64,000 nucleotides of DNA, taken from the NCBI GenBank assembly GCA_013791905.1, contig VMSX01000017.1:124001-188000 (forward strand), given 5' to 3'. The position numbers and the translations under genes are program-made. Source of the stretch: Rhodocyclaceae bacterium. Its GTDB lineage: Bacteria > Pseudomonadota > Gammaproteobacteria > Burkholderiales > Rhodocyclaceae. Below the pieces are notes generated by a model that was not told the DNA's origin, ran no database searches, and saw only the letters and a program-made list of their open reading frames with translations. Below are positions 52,506 to 60,923 of the stretch, one piece after another. How positions within the stretch are numbered: the stretch's first letter is position 1; the number at the start of each line of letters is the position of its first letter.

Positions 52506-53666
52506 TCATTTTGTGCCAGTTGCTGACTCTTCCACCGCGTGGGCGCCGGGCTTGACGCCTTCCTTCTCCAGCGAGAGCACGATGCGTTCGCCGGCTGTCA
52601 GGCCTTCCAGCACCTCGGTAAATTCCCAGTTGGCGAGTCCCGTCTTGATCTGGCGCGCCTCCAGTTTCCCGGCGGCGGCATCAAAGACCAGCACGCGACG
52701 GCCTTCCTGCAGGGCGGCCGTCGGAATGCGCAGCACGGCGGGGCGTTCTTCCAGCAGGATTTCGACGTCGGCGCTGTAGCCCACCAGCAGGCCGGCGCTT
52801 TTTTCGGGCGAGACAAAATCGACTTCGACATCCACCGTGCGCGCCTGTTTTTCAACCGCCGTCACGAAGGGCGCGACGCGCCGTACCTTGCCTGCAAAGT
52901 CCTGCTTGGGATAGGCGTCGAGGCGGATGCGTACGCTCTGGCCAGGATGGATTTTCGGTGCATCCACCTCGTCCATCGGCGCCTTGACATACAGGCAGCT
53001 GTCGTCGATCAGGTCGATGGCCGGCGGCGTCGGCACACCGGGCGGCGAGGGCGTCGAATATTCGCCGACTTCGCCGACGATCTTCGCTATCGTGCCGTCA
53101 AACGGTGCGACGAGCGTGATGCGCCGCGGTTCGACGCGCGCGGCAGCGAGGCGCGCCTGCGACTGGTCTACGTCGGCCTTGGCGGTTTCGCAAGCGGCCT
53201 GTTTCGCCGCCGCATTGGTGCGGGTCGTGTCCGCCGCCGCTTCGGAAATGAAGCCGCGCTGGCGCAGGTCGGCGTTGCGCTTGGCCTCGCGCTCAGCATT
53301 GGCCGCAAGGGTGCAGGCTTCGACGACGCGCCGCCGGGAGAGCTCCAACTGACTGGCGGCGACCGCCTGCTGGGCCTGCTGGTCGTCGTTCCAGAGCTTG
53401 AGCAGCAGTTGCCCTTTCTTGACGCGGTCGCCTTCCTTGACGCCCAGATATTCGATGCGCCCGCCCATGATGGTCGACAGCTTGGTGCGCTGGCAGGCTT
53501 CGACCGTGCCGGCGCGGGTATTGGCCAGCGTCGCCTCGACGCGGCCGGCGGCGACTTCGTGCAGGCGCACCGGGATGGGTTTGGGGCGGGTCAGCCACCA
53601 ACCGGCCGCGACCAGCGCGGCGAGGATGACAAGGGCAATGACGAGGCGGCGCAAGAAAAGTTTCAT
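52506..53666 (-). CDS. HlyD/MacA-type periplasmic adaptor
   Basis: A 386-residue membrane-fusion protein: an N-terminal membrane helix (VIALVILAALVAAGWWL), a biotinyl-lipoyl-like half (MGGRIEYLGVKEGDRVKKGQLLL), a long coiled-coil hairpin (about residues 85-180) and beta-barrel segments (VEPRRITLVAPFDGTIAKIVGEVGEY). Works with the ABC ATPase and permeases as a tripartite efflux pump; no outer-membrane TolC gene is present in the window. First gene of its operon. Confidence 0.9.
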   Translation of the reverse strand: MKLFLRRLVIALVILAALVAAGWWLTRPKPIPVRLHEVAAGRVEATLANTRAGTVEACQRTKLSTIMGGRIEYLGVKEGDRVKKGQLLLKLWNDDQQAQQAVAASQLELSRRRVVEACTLAANAEREAKRNADLRQRGFISEAAADTTRTNAAAKQAACETAKADVDQSQARLAAARVEPRRITLVAPFDGTIAKIVGEVGEYSTPSPPGVPTPPAIDLIDDSCLYVKAPMDEVDAPKIHPGQSVRIRLDAYPKQDFAGKVRRVAPFVTAVEKQARTVDVEVDFVSPEKSAGLLVGYSADVEILLEERPAVLRIPTAALQEGRRVLVFDAAAGKLEARQIKTGLANWEFTEVLEGLTAGERIVLSLEKEGVKPGAHAVEESATGTK

Positions 53667-53729
53667 GACACAGATCCGATAACTATCGATGCATTGTAGG
53701 ACGATGCCGACTCGATCGCCGGCTATGGC

Positions 53730-54065
53730 CTATTCTGAAACCAGCTTCAAGCCGAGGATGCCGGCGACGATCAGCCCGATGCACACCAGCCGCGCCACCT
53801 CGCGCGATTCGTTGAACAGCAGCATGCCGAGCAGCGCCGTGCCGACGGCGCCGATCCCGGTCCACACGGCGTAGGCGGTGCCCACCGGCAGGGTTTTCAG
53901 CGACCAGCCCAGCAAGACCACCGAGATTGCCATTGCTGTCAGCGTCCACAGGCTGGGAATCAGCCGCGAGAAGCCTGCGGTGTATTTGAGGCCGATGGCC
54001 CAGCCGACCTCGCACAGGCCGGCGACGAGCAGGATGCCCCAGGCGGCTGCCGGCGAGAGCGTCAA
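53730..54065 (-). CDS. SugE/SMR-family small exporter
   Basis: A 111-residue four-helix membrane protein of the small multidrug resistance family, SugE (Gdx) branch, which exports guanidinium and some quaternary ammonium compounds. Motifs: [24 protein letters not shown] (active Glu in GLCE) and [23 protein letters not shown] chose a TTG start at 54065 with AGGGG seven bases upstream, giving normal family length. Lies directly after hemL. No guanidine riboswitch recognised. Confidence 0.85.
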   Translation of the reverse strand: MTLSPAAAWGILLVAGLCEVGWAIGLKYTAGFSRLIPSLWTLTAMAISVVLLGWSLKTLPVGTAYAVWTGIGAVGTALLGMLLFNESREVARLVCIGLIVAGILGLKLVSE

Positions 54066-54069
54066 CGCA

Positions 54070-55347
54070 CTACCCCTGGCGGAAGATCGTGTCGGCCGCG
54101 GCCAGCGTCGCCGCGATGTCGGCATCGGTATGTGCCGCCGAGACAAAGCCGGCTTCGAAAGCCGACGGCGCAAGATAGACGCCCGCTTCGAGCATGGCGT
54201 GGAAGAAGCGGTTGAAGGCGTCCTTGTCGCAGGCCATTACTTCGGCATACGAGGTCGGGGGCGTGGCAGCGAAATAGACGCCGAACATGCCGCCGACCGA
54301 TTGGGCGCTGAAGGTGACGCCGCGCGCCTGGGCCGCCGTCGTGAGGCCATTCACCAGCGCGCTGGTGCGGGCGGTGAGCGCTTCATAAAAACCCGGTGCG
54401 GCGATTTTCTTCAGCGTCGCCAGACCAGCCGCCACCGACAGCGGGTTGCCGGACAGGGTGCCGGCCTGATACACCGGGCCGAGCGGTGCAATCTTTTCCA
54501 TGATGTCACGCCGGCCGCCGAAGGCGCCCAGCGGCATGCCGCCGCCGACCACCTTGCCGAAGGTCGACAGGTCGGGGGTGATGCCATACAAGCCCTGGGC
54601 GGAGCCCGGCCCGACGCGGAAACCGGTCATCACCTCGTCGAAGATCAGCACCGCGCCGTGTTGTGTGCATAGTTCGCGCATCGCCTGGAGGAATTCGAGC
54701 TTGGGCGCGATCAGGTTCATGTTGCCGGCCACTGGTTCGACGATGACACAGGCGATCTTGTCGCCATGTTTGGCGAAGGCGTCGTGCAGTTGCTGGGCGT
54801 CGTTGTAGTCGAGCACCAGCGTGTGCTGTGCCAGGTCGGCGGGTACGCCGGAGGAGGAGGGGTTGCCGAAGGTGAGCATGCCGGAGCCGGCCTTCACCAG
54901 CAGGCTGTCGGCGTGACCGTGATAGCAGCCCTCGAACTTGACGATGGCGTCGCGCCCGGTGAAGCCGCGCGCCAGACGAATCGCGCTCATGGTGGCCTCG
55001 GTGCCCGACGAGACCAGCCGCACCAGCGCCATGCTCGGCACGCGCTGTACCAGCAGTTCGGCCAGTTCGATTTCGGCCTCGGTGGGCGCGCCAAACGACA
55101 AGCCCTTGGTCGCGGCTTCCTGCACGGCACGCACCGTGTCGGGATCGGCATGGCCGAGAATCAGCGGGCCCCAGGAGCCCACGTAGTCGATGTAACGCTT
55201 GCCGTCGGCATCCCAGACATGCGCGCCCTCACCACGGGCAAAAAATCGCGGCACGCCGCCCACCGAGCGGAAAGCGCGCACGGGCGAATTCACCCCGCCG
55301 GGAATGGTTTTCTGGGCGCGGGCAAACAGGTCTTCATTGCGGGTCAT
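54070..55347 (-). CDS. hemL: Glutamate-1-semialdehyde 2,1-aminomutase
   Basis: A 425-residue fold-type I PLP enzyme that makes 5-aminolevulinate in tetrapyrrole synthesis. Motifs: [11 protein letters not shown] near the N-terminus, [26 protein letters not shown] and the PLP-Lys region [17 protein letters not shown]. Full length. Next gene sugE starts within a few bases of the stop. Heme demand is high given the cytochromes here, though no regulatory link is seen. Confidence 0.96.
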   Translation of the reverse strand: MTRNEDLFARAQKTIPGGVNSPVRAFRSVGGVPRFFARGEGAHVWDADGKRYIDYVGSWGPLILGHADPDTVRAVQEAATKGLSFGAPTEAEIELAELLVQRVPSMALVRLVSSGTEATMSAIRLARGFTGRDAIVKFEGCYHGHADSLLVKAGSGMLTFGNPSSSGVPADLAQHTLVLDYNDAQQLHDAFAKHGDKIACVIVEPVAGNMNLIAPKLEFLQAMRELCTQHGAVLIFDEVMTGFRVGPGSAQGLYGITPDLSTFGKVVGGGMPLGAFGGRRDIMEKIAPLGPVYQAGTLSGNPLSVAAGLATLKKIAAPGFYEALTARTSALVNGLTTAAQARGVTFSAQSVGGMFGVYFAATPPTSYAEVMACDKDAFNRFFHAMLEAGVYLAPSAFEAGFVSAAHTDADIAATLAAADTIFRQG

Positions 55348-55391
55348 GGAAATATCCTTGGAGTTTTCGCCACGCCGCGTTGCGGCCGCAA

Positions 55392-55422
55392 GAAAAGTCG
55401 GCGCTGGCGAGACGGCGTGCGG
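55392..55422 (+). repeat. Dispersed GTCGGCGCTGG element, intergenic copy
   Basis: GAAAAGTCGGCGCTGGCGAG then ACGGCGTGCGG in the 80-bp gap between hemL and thiE. No complete hairpin second arm. Confidence 0.6.
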
Positions 55423-55426
55423 CTGA

Positions 55427-56095
55427 TTAGCTCAGTCGTGATTTATGGTTTTTGAACAATTTACGAAATTTTTCAGCCTGGCTCTTGATGTCCATGGCGT
55501 TGAACAGGTCTGACAATACGGCAACCATGTCGGCGCCGGCGGCCAATACCTGCGGCGCATTTTTAGCGGTAATGCCGCCGATGGCGACAACCGGCAACTT
55601 GAAGCGTGATGTTGCCTCGGTCAGCGTCGCCAGCGATGCGCGGGTCGCTTCGGGCTTGCTGGCCGAGGCAAAAACGCTGCCGACGGCGATGTAGTCGGCC
55701 CCTGCGTGTACCGCCAGTTCGGCGCGGGCGAGGTCGTCATAGCAGGAAACGCCGAGAATGCGCTTGGAGCCCAGTGCGTCGCGCGCCGTGGCCAGCCCGC
55801 CACCCGGCATGTCGCTCTTGCCAAGGTGGACGCCGTCGGCGCCGATTTCGACCGCCAGCCAGACATCGTCGTTGATGATCAGTTTTGCGCCATGCGTACG
55901 ACAGATGCGCAGCAGCTCGATGGCCTGGGTGCGCCGCAAGGGCGCCGGGGCAGTCTTGTTGCGGTACTGCACCCATTTAACACCACCCTGCAGGGCGCTT
56001 TCGACCAGCGCAGCGAGGCGCGGCGTCAGATTGTCGTCAGGCGTCAGGGCATACAGTCCGTGCAGGGGTTCGCTGGCTTCAGGCGCCGAGGACAT
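55427..56095 (-). CDS. thiE: Thiamine-phosphate synthase
   Basis: A 222-residue TIM-barrel enzyme joining hydroxymethylpyrimidine pyrophosphate and thiazole phosphate. Motifs: [62 protein letters not shown] and [26 protein letters not shown]. The ATG at 56095 has a strong AGGAGG upstream and overlaps the end of thiD by 17 bases; longer frames upstream are spurious. Confidence 0.93.
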   Translation of the reverse strand: MSSAPEASEPLHGLYALTPDDNLTPRLAALVESALQGGVKWVQYRNKTAPAPLRRTQAIELLRICRTHGAKLIINDDVWLAVEIGADGVHLGKSDMPGGGLATARDALGSKRILGVSCYDDLARAELAVHAGADYIAVGSVFASASKPEATRASLATLTEATSRFKLPVVAIGGITAKNAPQVLAAGADMVAVLSDLFNAMDIKSQAEKFRKLFKNHKSRLS

Positions 56096-56966
56096 GGGCT
56101 TCCTCCTGTGATGACGCGGATTGCGGGGGTGTTGATGGCAACTGCCACAAGCGGTTCGGTACATGCTGGCCCATGCCCGGCCGGAAACCCGCTGCCAGAG
56201 CATGCCAGGTGTAATGCTGCGCAGCCTGCACGGCGGCAGGCATGTCACGCCCGAGGGCCAGCTGGGCAGCAATCGCCGCAGCCAGCGTGCAGCCGGAACC
56301 GTGATAGCTGCCGGGCAGCCGCGGCCAGCTATCGTCGCGCAGGGGGCCATGCGAACCATATAAGGTATTGACCACGCCCGCGCCGGGCTCGTGGGTGCCG
56401 GTAATCAGGACATGCTCGCAACCGGCACCGATCAACAGGCGCGCGCATTCGGCGAGGTTGGGCGATTTGCGGCTGGGGGAGACCAGCTCCTGGGCGAGGC
56501 GGCGCGCTTCGAGACTGTTGGGGGTGAGGATGTCGGTGTGCGGCAGCAGCAACTCGATCATGGCGGTGACGATGTCTTCGTCGGCGAAGGCATCGCCGCG
56601 CCCCGAAGCCAGCACCGGGTCGAACACCACCGGGGTGTCGGGATAGTCGGAAAGCACTTCGGCGACGGCAGCGACGGCTTCGACGCTGCCGAGCATGCCC
56701 AGCTTGAAGGCAGCCACCGGCATGTCCTCCAGCAAAGCACGCGCCTGGTCGGCAACCCAGCCGCCGGCTATCGGCAGCACGTCCTCGACGCCCGCAGTGT
56801 CCTGTACCGTCAATGCGGTCACCACCGTCAACGGGTGGCAGCCGAGGGCGGCCAGCGTCAACAGGTCGGCCTGCAAGCCGGCGCCGCAGGTGGGATCGGC
56901 GGCCGCGAAGCTCAACACGATAGGTCTCGAGGAAGGGGGTAACGGTTGCGGAGCAGTGGTTGACAT
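56079..56966 (-). CDS. thiD: Hydroxymethylpyrimidine/phosphomethylpyrimidine kinase
   Basis: A 295-residue ribokinase-fold enzyme that phosphorylates HMP and HMP-P for thiamine synthesis. Motifs: VLSFAAADPTCGAGLQADLLTLAALG, VFDPVLASGRGD and the anion-hole region GSYHGSGCTLAAAIAAQLALG. Start at ATG 56966 preferred; a GTG at 56978 in frame is possible. Overlaps thiE, so the two are coupled. No TPP riboswitch recognised upstream. Confidence 0.93.
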   Translation of the reverse strand: MSTTAPQPLPPSSRPIVLSFAAADPTCGAGLQADLLTLAALGCHPLTVVTALTVQDTAGVEDVLPIAGGWVADQARALLEDMPVAAFKLGMLGSVEAVAAVAEVLSDYPDTPVVFDPVLASGRGDAFADEDIVTAMIELLLPHTDILTPNSLEARRLAQELVSPSRKSPNLAECARLLIGAGCEHVLITGTHEPGAGVVNTLYGSHGPLRDDSWPRLPGSYHGSGCTLAAAIAAQLALGRDMPAAVQAAQHYTWHALAAGFRPGMGQHVPNRLWQLPSTPPQSASSQEEAHVLGA

Positions 56967-57144
56967 CGACAGGTGCACGGCTGGGAAAGTGCGAAAGAAT
57001 CCAGCAATTCTAGCTTATGCGGCTCCGGGGCCATCACTGGCAAGGTTGTCCGCGGGGTGTGCAGCAGGCAACAGGAAACGGCGCGCCCGCAACGGCCCTG
57101 AAGGCAGGGTTTCAAGGAATCAGAGCTGAACCCCCATTGGGTTA

Positions 57145-57172
57145 TTGACCGATCATTAAAGACAAGTATCCT
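57145..57172 (+). promoter_or_regulatory. Candidate promoter in the 360-bp thiD-pilG gap
   Basis: TTGACC, 16 bases, TATCCT resembles a sigma-70 promoter 155 bp before pilG. The rest of the gap (56967-57326) holds no gene, RNA or strong hairpin that I can recognise; an AT-rich TATATT lies closer to pilG at about 57259. Confidence 0.3.
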
Positions 57173-57326
57173 TGGCGCACTGCGTACATCAGTGGCATTA
57201 ATGCTACAAGCCATATGTTATGTGCAAGAAATTCCACGGGGGCAAAGAACAATTAAAGTATATTCAGCCCCGCTCCGTTAGTTGGTGGAGCAGGAAGGGC
57301 CTGGAAGCGCAAAGGGGATGTAGCCG

Positions 57327-57725
57327 TTGTCTGTTACGAGCGATCTGCAAGGCGTCAAGGTGATGGTGATCGATGATTCGAACACCATCCGCAAAAGTGC
57401 CGAAATATTTCTGGTGCAGGCTGGCTGCCAAGTTTTGGTGGCCGAGGATGGCTTTGATGCGCTGGCCAAGATTGCCGACCACCATCCTGCCGTGATCTTT
57501 TGCGACATTCTGATGCCGCGTCTCGATGGCTACCAGACCTGCGCCCTGATCAAGAAAAACCCCCGCTTCGCCGGCACCCCGGTAATCATGCTGTCCTCCA
57601 AGGACGGTTTGTTCGACCGCGCGCGTGGACGCATGGTCGGTTCCGACGAATACCTGACCAAGCCATTTACCAAAGAAAGCCTTATCAAGACGGTAGCCGC
57701 CCATGCCGCGCGTGCTGCTGCATAA
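57327..57725 (+). CDS. pilG: Twitching-motility response regulator PilG
   Basis: A 132-residue single-domain CheY-like receiver: VMVIDDSNTIRKSAEIFL at the N-terminus, phospho-acceptor Asp in VIFCDILMPRLDGYQTC, Lys in EYLTKPFTKE. In the Pil-Chp system PilG receives phosphate from the ChpA kinase and promotes type IV pilus extension. TTG start at 57327 with AGGGG upstream. First gene of pilGHIJ-chpA. Confidence 0.92.
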   Translation: MSVTSDLQGVKVMVIDDSNTIRKSAEIFLVQAGCQVLVAEDGFDALAKIADHHPAVIFCDILMPRLDGYQTCALIKKNPRFAGTPVIMLSSKDGLFDRARGRMVGSDEYLTKPFTKESLIKTVAAHAARAAA

Positions 57726-57748
57726 CAAATATTATCCAAGGAGCTCAA

Positions 57749-58114
57749 ATGCCCATTAAAAAAATTCTCGTGGTTGATGATTCGCCGACTGAACGGCACG
57801 TCCTCACCGAGTTGCTCAGCAAGAACGGTTTTCACATCATCACCGCCGAGAGCGGCGAGCAGGCTGTCGCCGTGGCCAAAGAGCAGTTGCCCGACCTGAT
57901 CCTGATGGATGTCGTCATGCCCGGCATGAATGGTTTCCAGGCCACCCGTTCCGTCGCGCGCGATCCGGCAACGCAGCACATCCCGGTCATTATGTGCACC
58001 ACCAAGGATCAGGAAACCGACAAGATCTGGGGTATGCGCCAAGGCGCCCATGATTACATGGTCAAGCCGATCGATCAGGCTGCTCTATTGGCCAAAATAG
58101 CCGCGTTCGGCTAA
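57749..58114 (+). CDS. pilH: Twitching-motility response regulator PilH
   Basis: A 121-residue CheY-like receiver: ILVVDDSPTERHVLTELL, Asp in LILMDVVMPGMNGF, IPVIMCTTKDQETDKIWGMRQGAHDYMVKPI. The TTKDQETDKIWGMRQGA segment is typical of PilH. ATG at 57749 has AAGGAG upstream. Thought to act as a phosphate sink or for pilus retraction. Confidence 0.93.
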   Translation: MPIKKILVVDDSPTERHVLTELLSKNGFHIITAESGEQAVAVAKEQLPDLILMDVVMPGMNGFQATRSVARDPATQHIPVIMCTTKDQETDKIWGMRQGAHDYMVKPIDQAALLAKIAAFG

Positions 58115-58136
58115 TTCTGGGCCACGGGGCAGATTG

Positions 58137-58649
58137 ATGGCGAAGCGCATCAGCCTGAGGGAGTTTCAGGCCGGCCTGGCCGAGCGGCTCACCTCTGCGC
58201 GACGCGGCCAAGCGGCGCAGGCGCTGCTCGGCGCGATTGCCGGCAAGCATCACTACCTGCTCGACCTGTCGGATTCGGGTGAGGTTGTGCCGTTGCCGTC
58301 GCTCACCAGCGTGCCGCTGACCAAATCGTGGTTTGCCGGTGTCGCCAACGTCCGTGGCGAACTTTATAGCGTGGTCGACTTTTCCGCCTTTTGTGGCGGG
58401 GAGGCAACCCCGAAAAATAGTGCGGCGCGACTGTTGCTGGTTGGTGTCCGCTATGGCATCAACAGCGCGCTGCTGGTCAATCGCACCCTCGGCCTTAAAA
58501 GTCTCGCCGAAATGCGCGAGGAGGCCTTGACGGAAAGTCAGCCGGCCTGGGTCGGCACGCGATATGTTGATGGGACCGGCCAAGCCTGGCTCCGGCTGCG
58601 CCTCAGACCGCTGCTTGAAGATCCGGAGTTTCTCAGCGTGGCCAGCTGA
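58137..58649 (+). CDS. pilI: CheW-like adaptor PilI
   Basis: A 170-residue CheW-domain protein with LREFQAGLAERL near the start and WFAGVANVRGELYSVVDFSAFC, the CheW-type core. Couples the PilJ receptor to the ChpA kinase. ATG at 58137 preferred over TTG three bases earlier. Separated from pilJ by a 143-bp gap with a strong hairpin. Confidence 0.88.
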   Translation: MAKRISLREFQAGLAERLTSARRGQAAQALLGAIAGKHHYLLDLSDSGEVVPLPSLTSVPLTKSWFAGVANVRGELYSVVDFSAFCGGEATPKNSAARLLLVGVRYGINSALLVNRTLGLKSLAEMREEALTESQPAWVGTRYVDGTGQAWLRLRLRPLLEDPEFLSVAS

Positions 58650-58745
58650 GATGGTGTTCGATGCCACTGATGATACCCAACATGAACCACAGGGAAAATA
58701 TATGACCCCCACGCTCACTTTGTGCGGCGCAGCCGCATCCTGCTT

Positions 58746-58773
58746 CGCGGGATCAGCCAACGGCTGTCCCGCG
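58746..58773 (+). other. Hairpin between pilI and pilJ
   Basis: CGCGGGATCAGCC pairs with GGCTGTCCCGCG (one bulge) around AAC, 20 bases before the pilJ start. No T-run; perhaps translational control or RNA stability. Confidence 0.45.
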
Positions 58774-58792
58774 GTCCATCGGGAGATTTGTC

Positions 58793-60895
58793 ATGGCTTT
58801 TAAGTTGCCAACATTCGGTCGTGGCGATCAGGCATCGCCCAAGCAGGATGCGGTCGCAGAGGCGTCGGTCAAGCCGGCGGCAACTGCCGGGAGCGCTTCG
58901 GCCAAGGAGGAATCGCGCAAGCAAATCAAGCTGCCGCTAATCGGCAGCAAGCCGGCAAACATACAGATACAGATCCTGGGTGCCCTCTCCTTTGTTTTTC
59001 TGGTGCTGATGGTGTTTGTGCTGTGGCAACAAATTCGCAATACTGAACAGCGTGACACGCACCGGGCCATCGTGGCGGAAATGCGCGTGTTCTCCAACGT
59101 GATCGGCAAAGGCGCGGTGCGCGTGTCGACGCAGGCTTCGGCCAACGATTTCATCGAGATTCAGCAAGGCCGCGGACGCTTCGACAAACTGCTCGGCCTG
59201 CTGGTCGCCGGCGGCAGCGAAATCGGGTTCGATGCCGTTCCTGTCGATGCGGAACTCCGTCCCGCGACCGATGGGGTCGCCGAAATCTGGAAGGGTCTGG
59301 ATAAGGCGCTGGCAACGGTGCTAGCCAAGGAAAAATCCCTCCGTGCGCTCGATGCCAGCAGCAAAAAAGCCGCTGCCGCTGCCGCGGTGATCGTCAATCT
59401 CATCCAGGACCGCCCGGCCTTTCAGGAACTCGCCAGGCACGTCGGCGGCGCTATGCGCCGCACCCGTGCCGTCTTGTTTCTGCCGCCCCCACAGCACCTT
59501 GAATCTTTTGACGTGATGCGGGGCAACCTGCGGTTTATTGCCGAGCGTGCAGAAACCGCAATTCAAGCCGTCGATGAAAAGGATCGCGAGGCGCTGAAGA
59601 AGGCATTTGCCGATCTCGCGTCGGTTGGCGAGGAATATGAGCTCGACATTCTGGCGATCGACGAAGCCAAGGCCGGCGCTGCCAAGCTGCAGCCGCTAGC
59701 CGAGCAGTTGGCCGACGAGACCGAGGGGCTGTTCCAGGCCCTCGGCGCGCGCGCTGCCGAGGCTGCCGCCGCCACCGTGTTGGTGGTCGCGGCGGGTTCC
59801 TTGGCGCTGCTGCTGGCACTGCTGATGCTCAAGATTTATAACGATGACATTCAGTCACGTCGGCTGGAAGCCGAGCGGCAGAGGCGCGAGGCGGAAGCGA
59901 CCAAGGATGCGACCCAGCAGGCCATTCTGCGGCTGATGAACGAGATGGGCGACCTTGCCGACGGTGACCTCACGGTACGCACCACGGTTACCGAAGACAT
60001 TACCGGCGCCATCGCCGACTCGGTGAATTACGCCATTGAAGAAATGGCGGTGCTGGTGAAGCAGATCAACGAGTCTGCCGACCAGGTGGCCGTCGCCTCG
60101 GAAGTCACCCAGGACACCTCGAAACAGTTGCTTGAGGCCACCGAGCGCCAGTCGCGCGAAATCCAGCAAACCAGCGCCCAGGTGCTGGAAATGGCCGATT
60201 CGATGAATACGGTTTCGGGTAACGCGCTCGAGTCGGCGCGCGTCGCCCACCAATCGCTGGAGGCAGCGCAGAAGGGCGCCGCCGCGGTGGAAAACTCGAT
60301 CAAGGGCATGAACGAAATCCGCGGCCAGATCCAGGAAACTTCGAAGCGGATCAAGCGTCTCGGCGAATCGTCGCAGGAGATCGGCGAGATCGTGGAACTG
60401 ATCTCCGACATTACCGAACAGACCAACGTGCTGGCGCTCAACGCCGCCATTCAGGCGGCCTCGGCCGGCGAGGCGGGCCGCGGCTTCACGGTGGTGGCGG
60501 AAGAGGTGCAGCGACTGGCCGAACGCTCCGGCGAGGCGACCAAGCAGATCGCGGCGATCGTCAAGACCATTCAGGCCGATACCCACGATGCTGTTTCGGC
60601 CATGGAATACTCGACGCAAGGCGTGGTCGAGGGCGCCAAGCTGTCCGACGCCGCCGGCCAAGCGCTGGGGGAAATTTCCAACGTGTCGCAGACCCTGGCC
60701 GAACTGATCGGCAAGATATCGACCGACACGCAGCATCAGGCCGGCGTGGCTACCGGGGTGGCCTCGGCCATGGAAGACATTCGCCAGATTACCGACCAGA
60801 CCACGGAAGGTACCAAGCGCACTGCGGTGTCGATTGGGGAACTGGCCAATCTCTCGGCTGAATTCAAGCGCTCGGTAGCGGGCTTCAAGGTCTGA
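58793..60895 (+). CDS. pilJ: Methyl-accepting chemotaxis protein PilJ
   Basis: A 700-residue chemoreceptor: N-terminal cytoplasmic basic segment, membrane helix ([20 protein letters not shown], about residues 58-78), PilJ-type periplasmic sensor domain with helical bundles, second membrane helix ([19 protein letters not shown], about residues 323-342), HAMP and a long signalling domain with the hairpin tip [24 protein letters not shown]. Senses surface or pilin state and controls ChpA. Confidence 0.93.
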   Translation: MAFKLPTFGRGDQASPKQDAVAEASVKPAATAGSASAKEESRKQIKLPLIGSKPANIQIQILGALSFVFLVLMVFVLWQQIRNTEQRDTHRAIVAEMRVFSNVIGKGAVRVSTQASANDFIEIQQGRGRFDKLLGLLVAGGSEIGFDAVPVDAELRPATDGVAEIWKGLDKALATVLAKEKSLRALDASSKKAAAAAAVIVNLIQDRPAFQELARHVGGAMRRTRAVLFLPPPQHLESFDVMRGNLRFIAERAETAIQAVDEKDREALKKAFADLASVGEEYELDILAIDEAKAGAAKLQPLAEQLADETEGLFQALGARAAEAAAATVLVVAAGSLALLLALLMLKIYNDDIQSRRLEAERQRREAEATKDATQQAILRLMNEMGDLADGDLTVRTTVTEDITGAIADSVNYAIEEMAVLVKQINESADQVAVASEVTQDTSKQLLEATERQSREIQQTSAQVLEMADSMNTVSGNALESARVAHQSLEAAQKGAAAVENSIKGMNEIRGQIQETSKRIKRLGESSQEIGEIVELISDITEQTNVLALNAAIQAASAGEAGRGFTVVAEEVQRLAERSGEATKQIAAIVKTIQADTHDAVSAMEYSTQGVVEGAKLSDAAGQALGEISNVSQTLAELIGKISTDTQHQAGVATGVASAMEDIRQITDQTTEGTKRTAVSIGELANLSAEFKRSVAGFKV

Positions 60896-60923
60896 GCACG
60901 CGGCTATCCCTGGGCATTCACGC

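Noticed and set aside
56967-57326. TPP riboswitch upstream of thiD
   Set aside because: No conserved TPP riboswitch core could be recognised on the minus strand.
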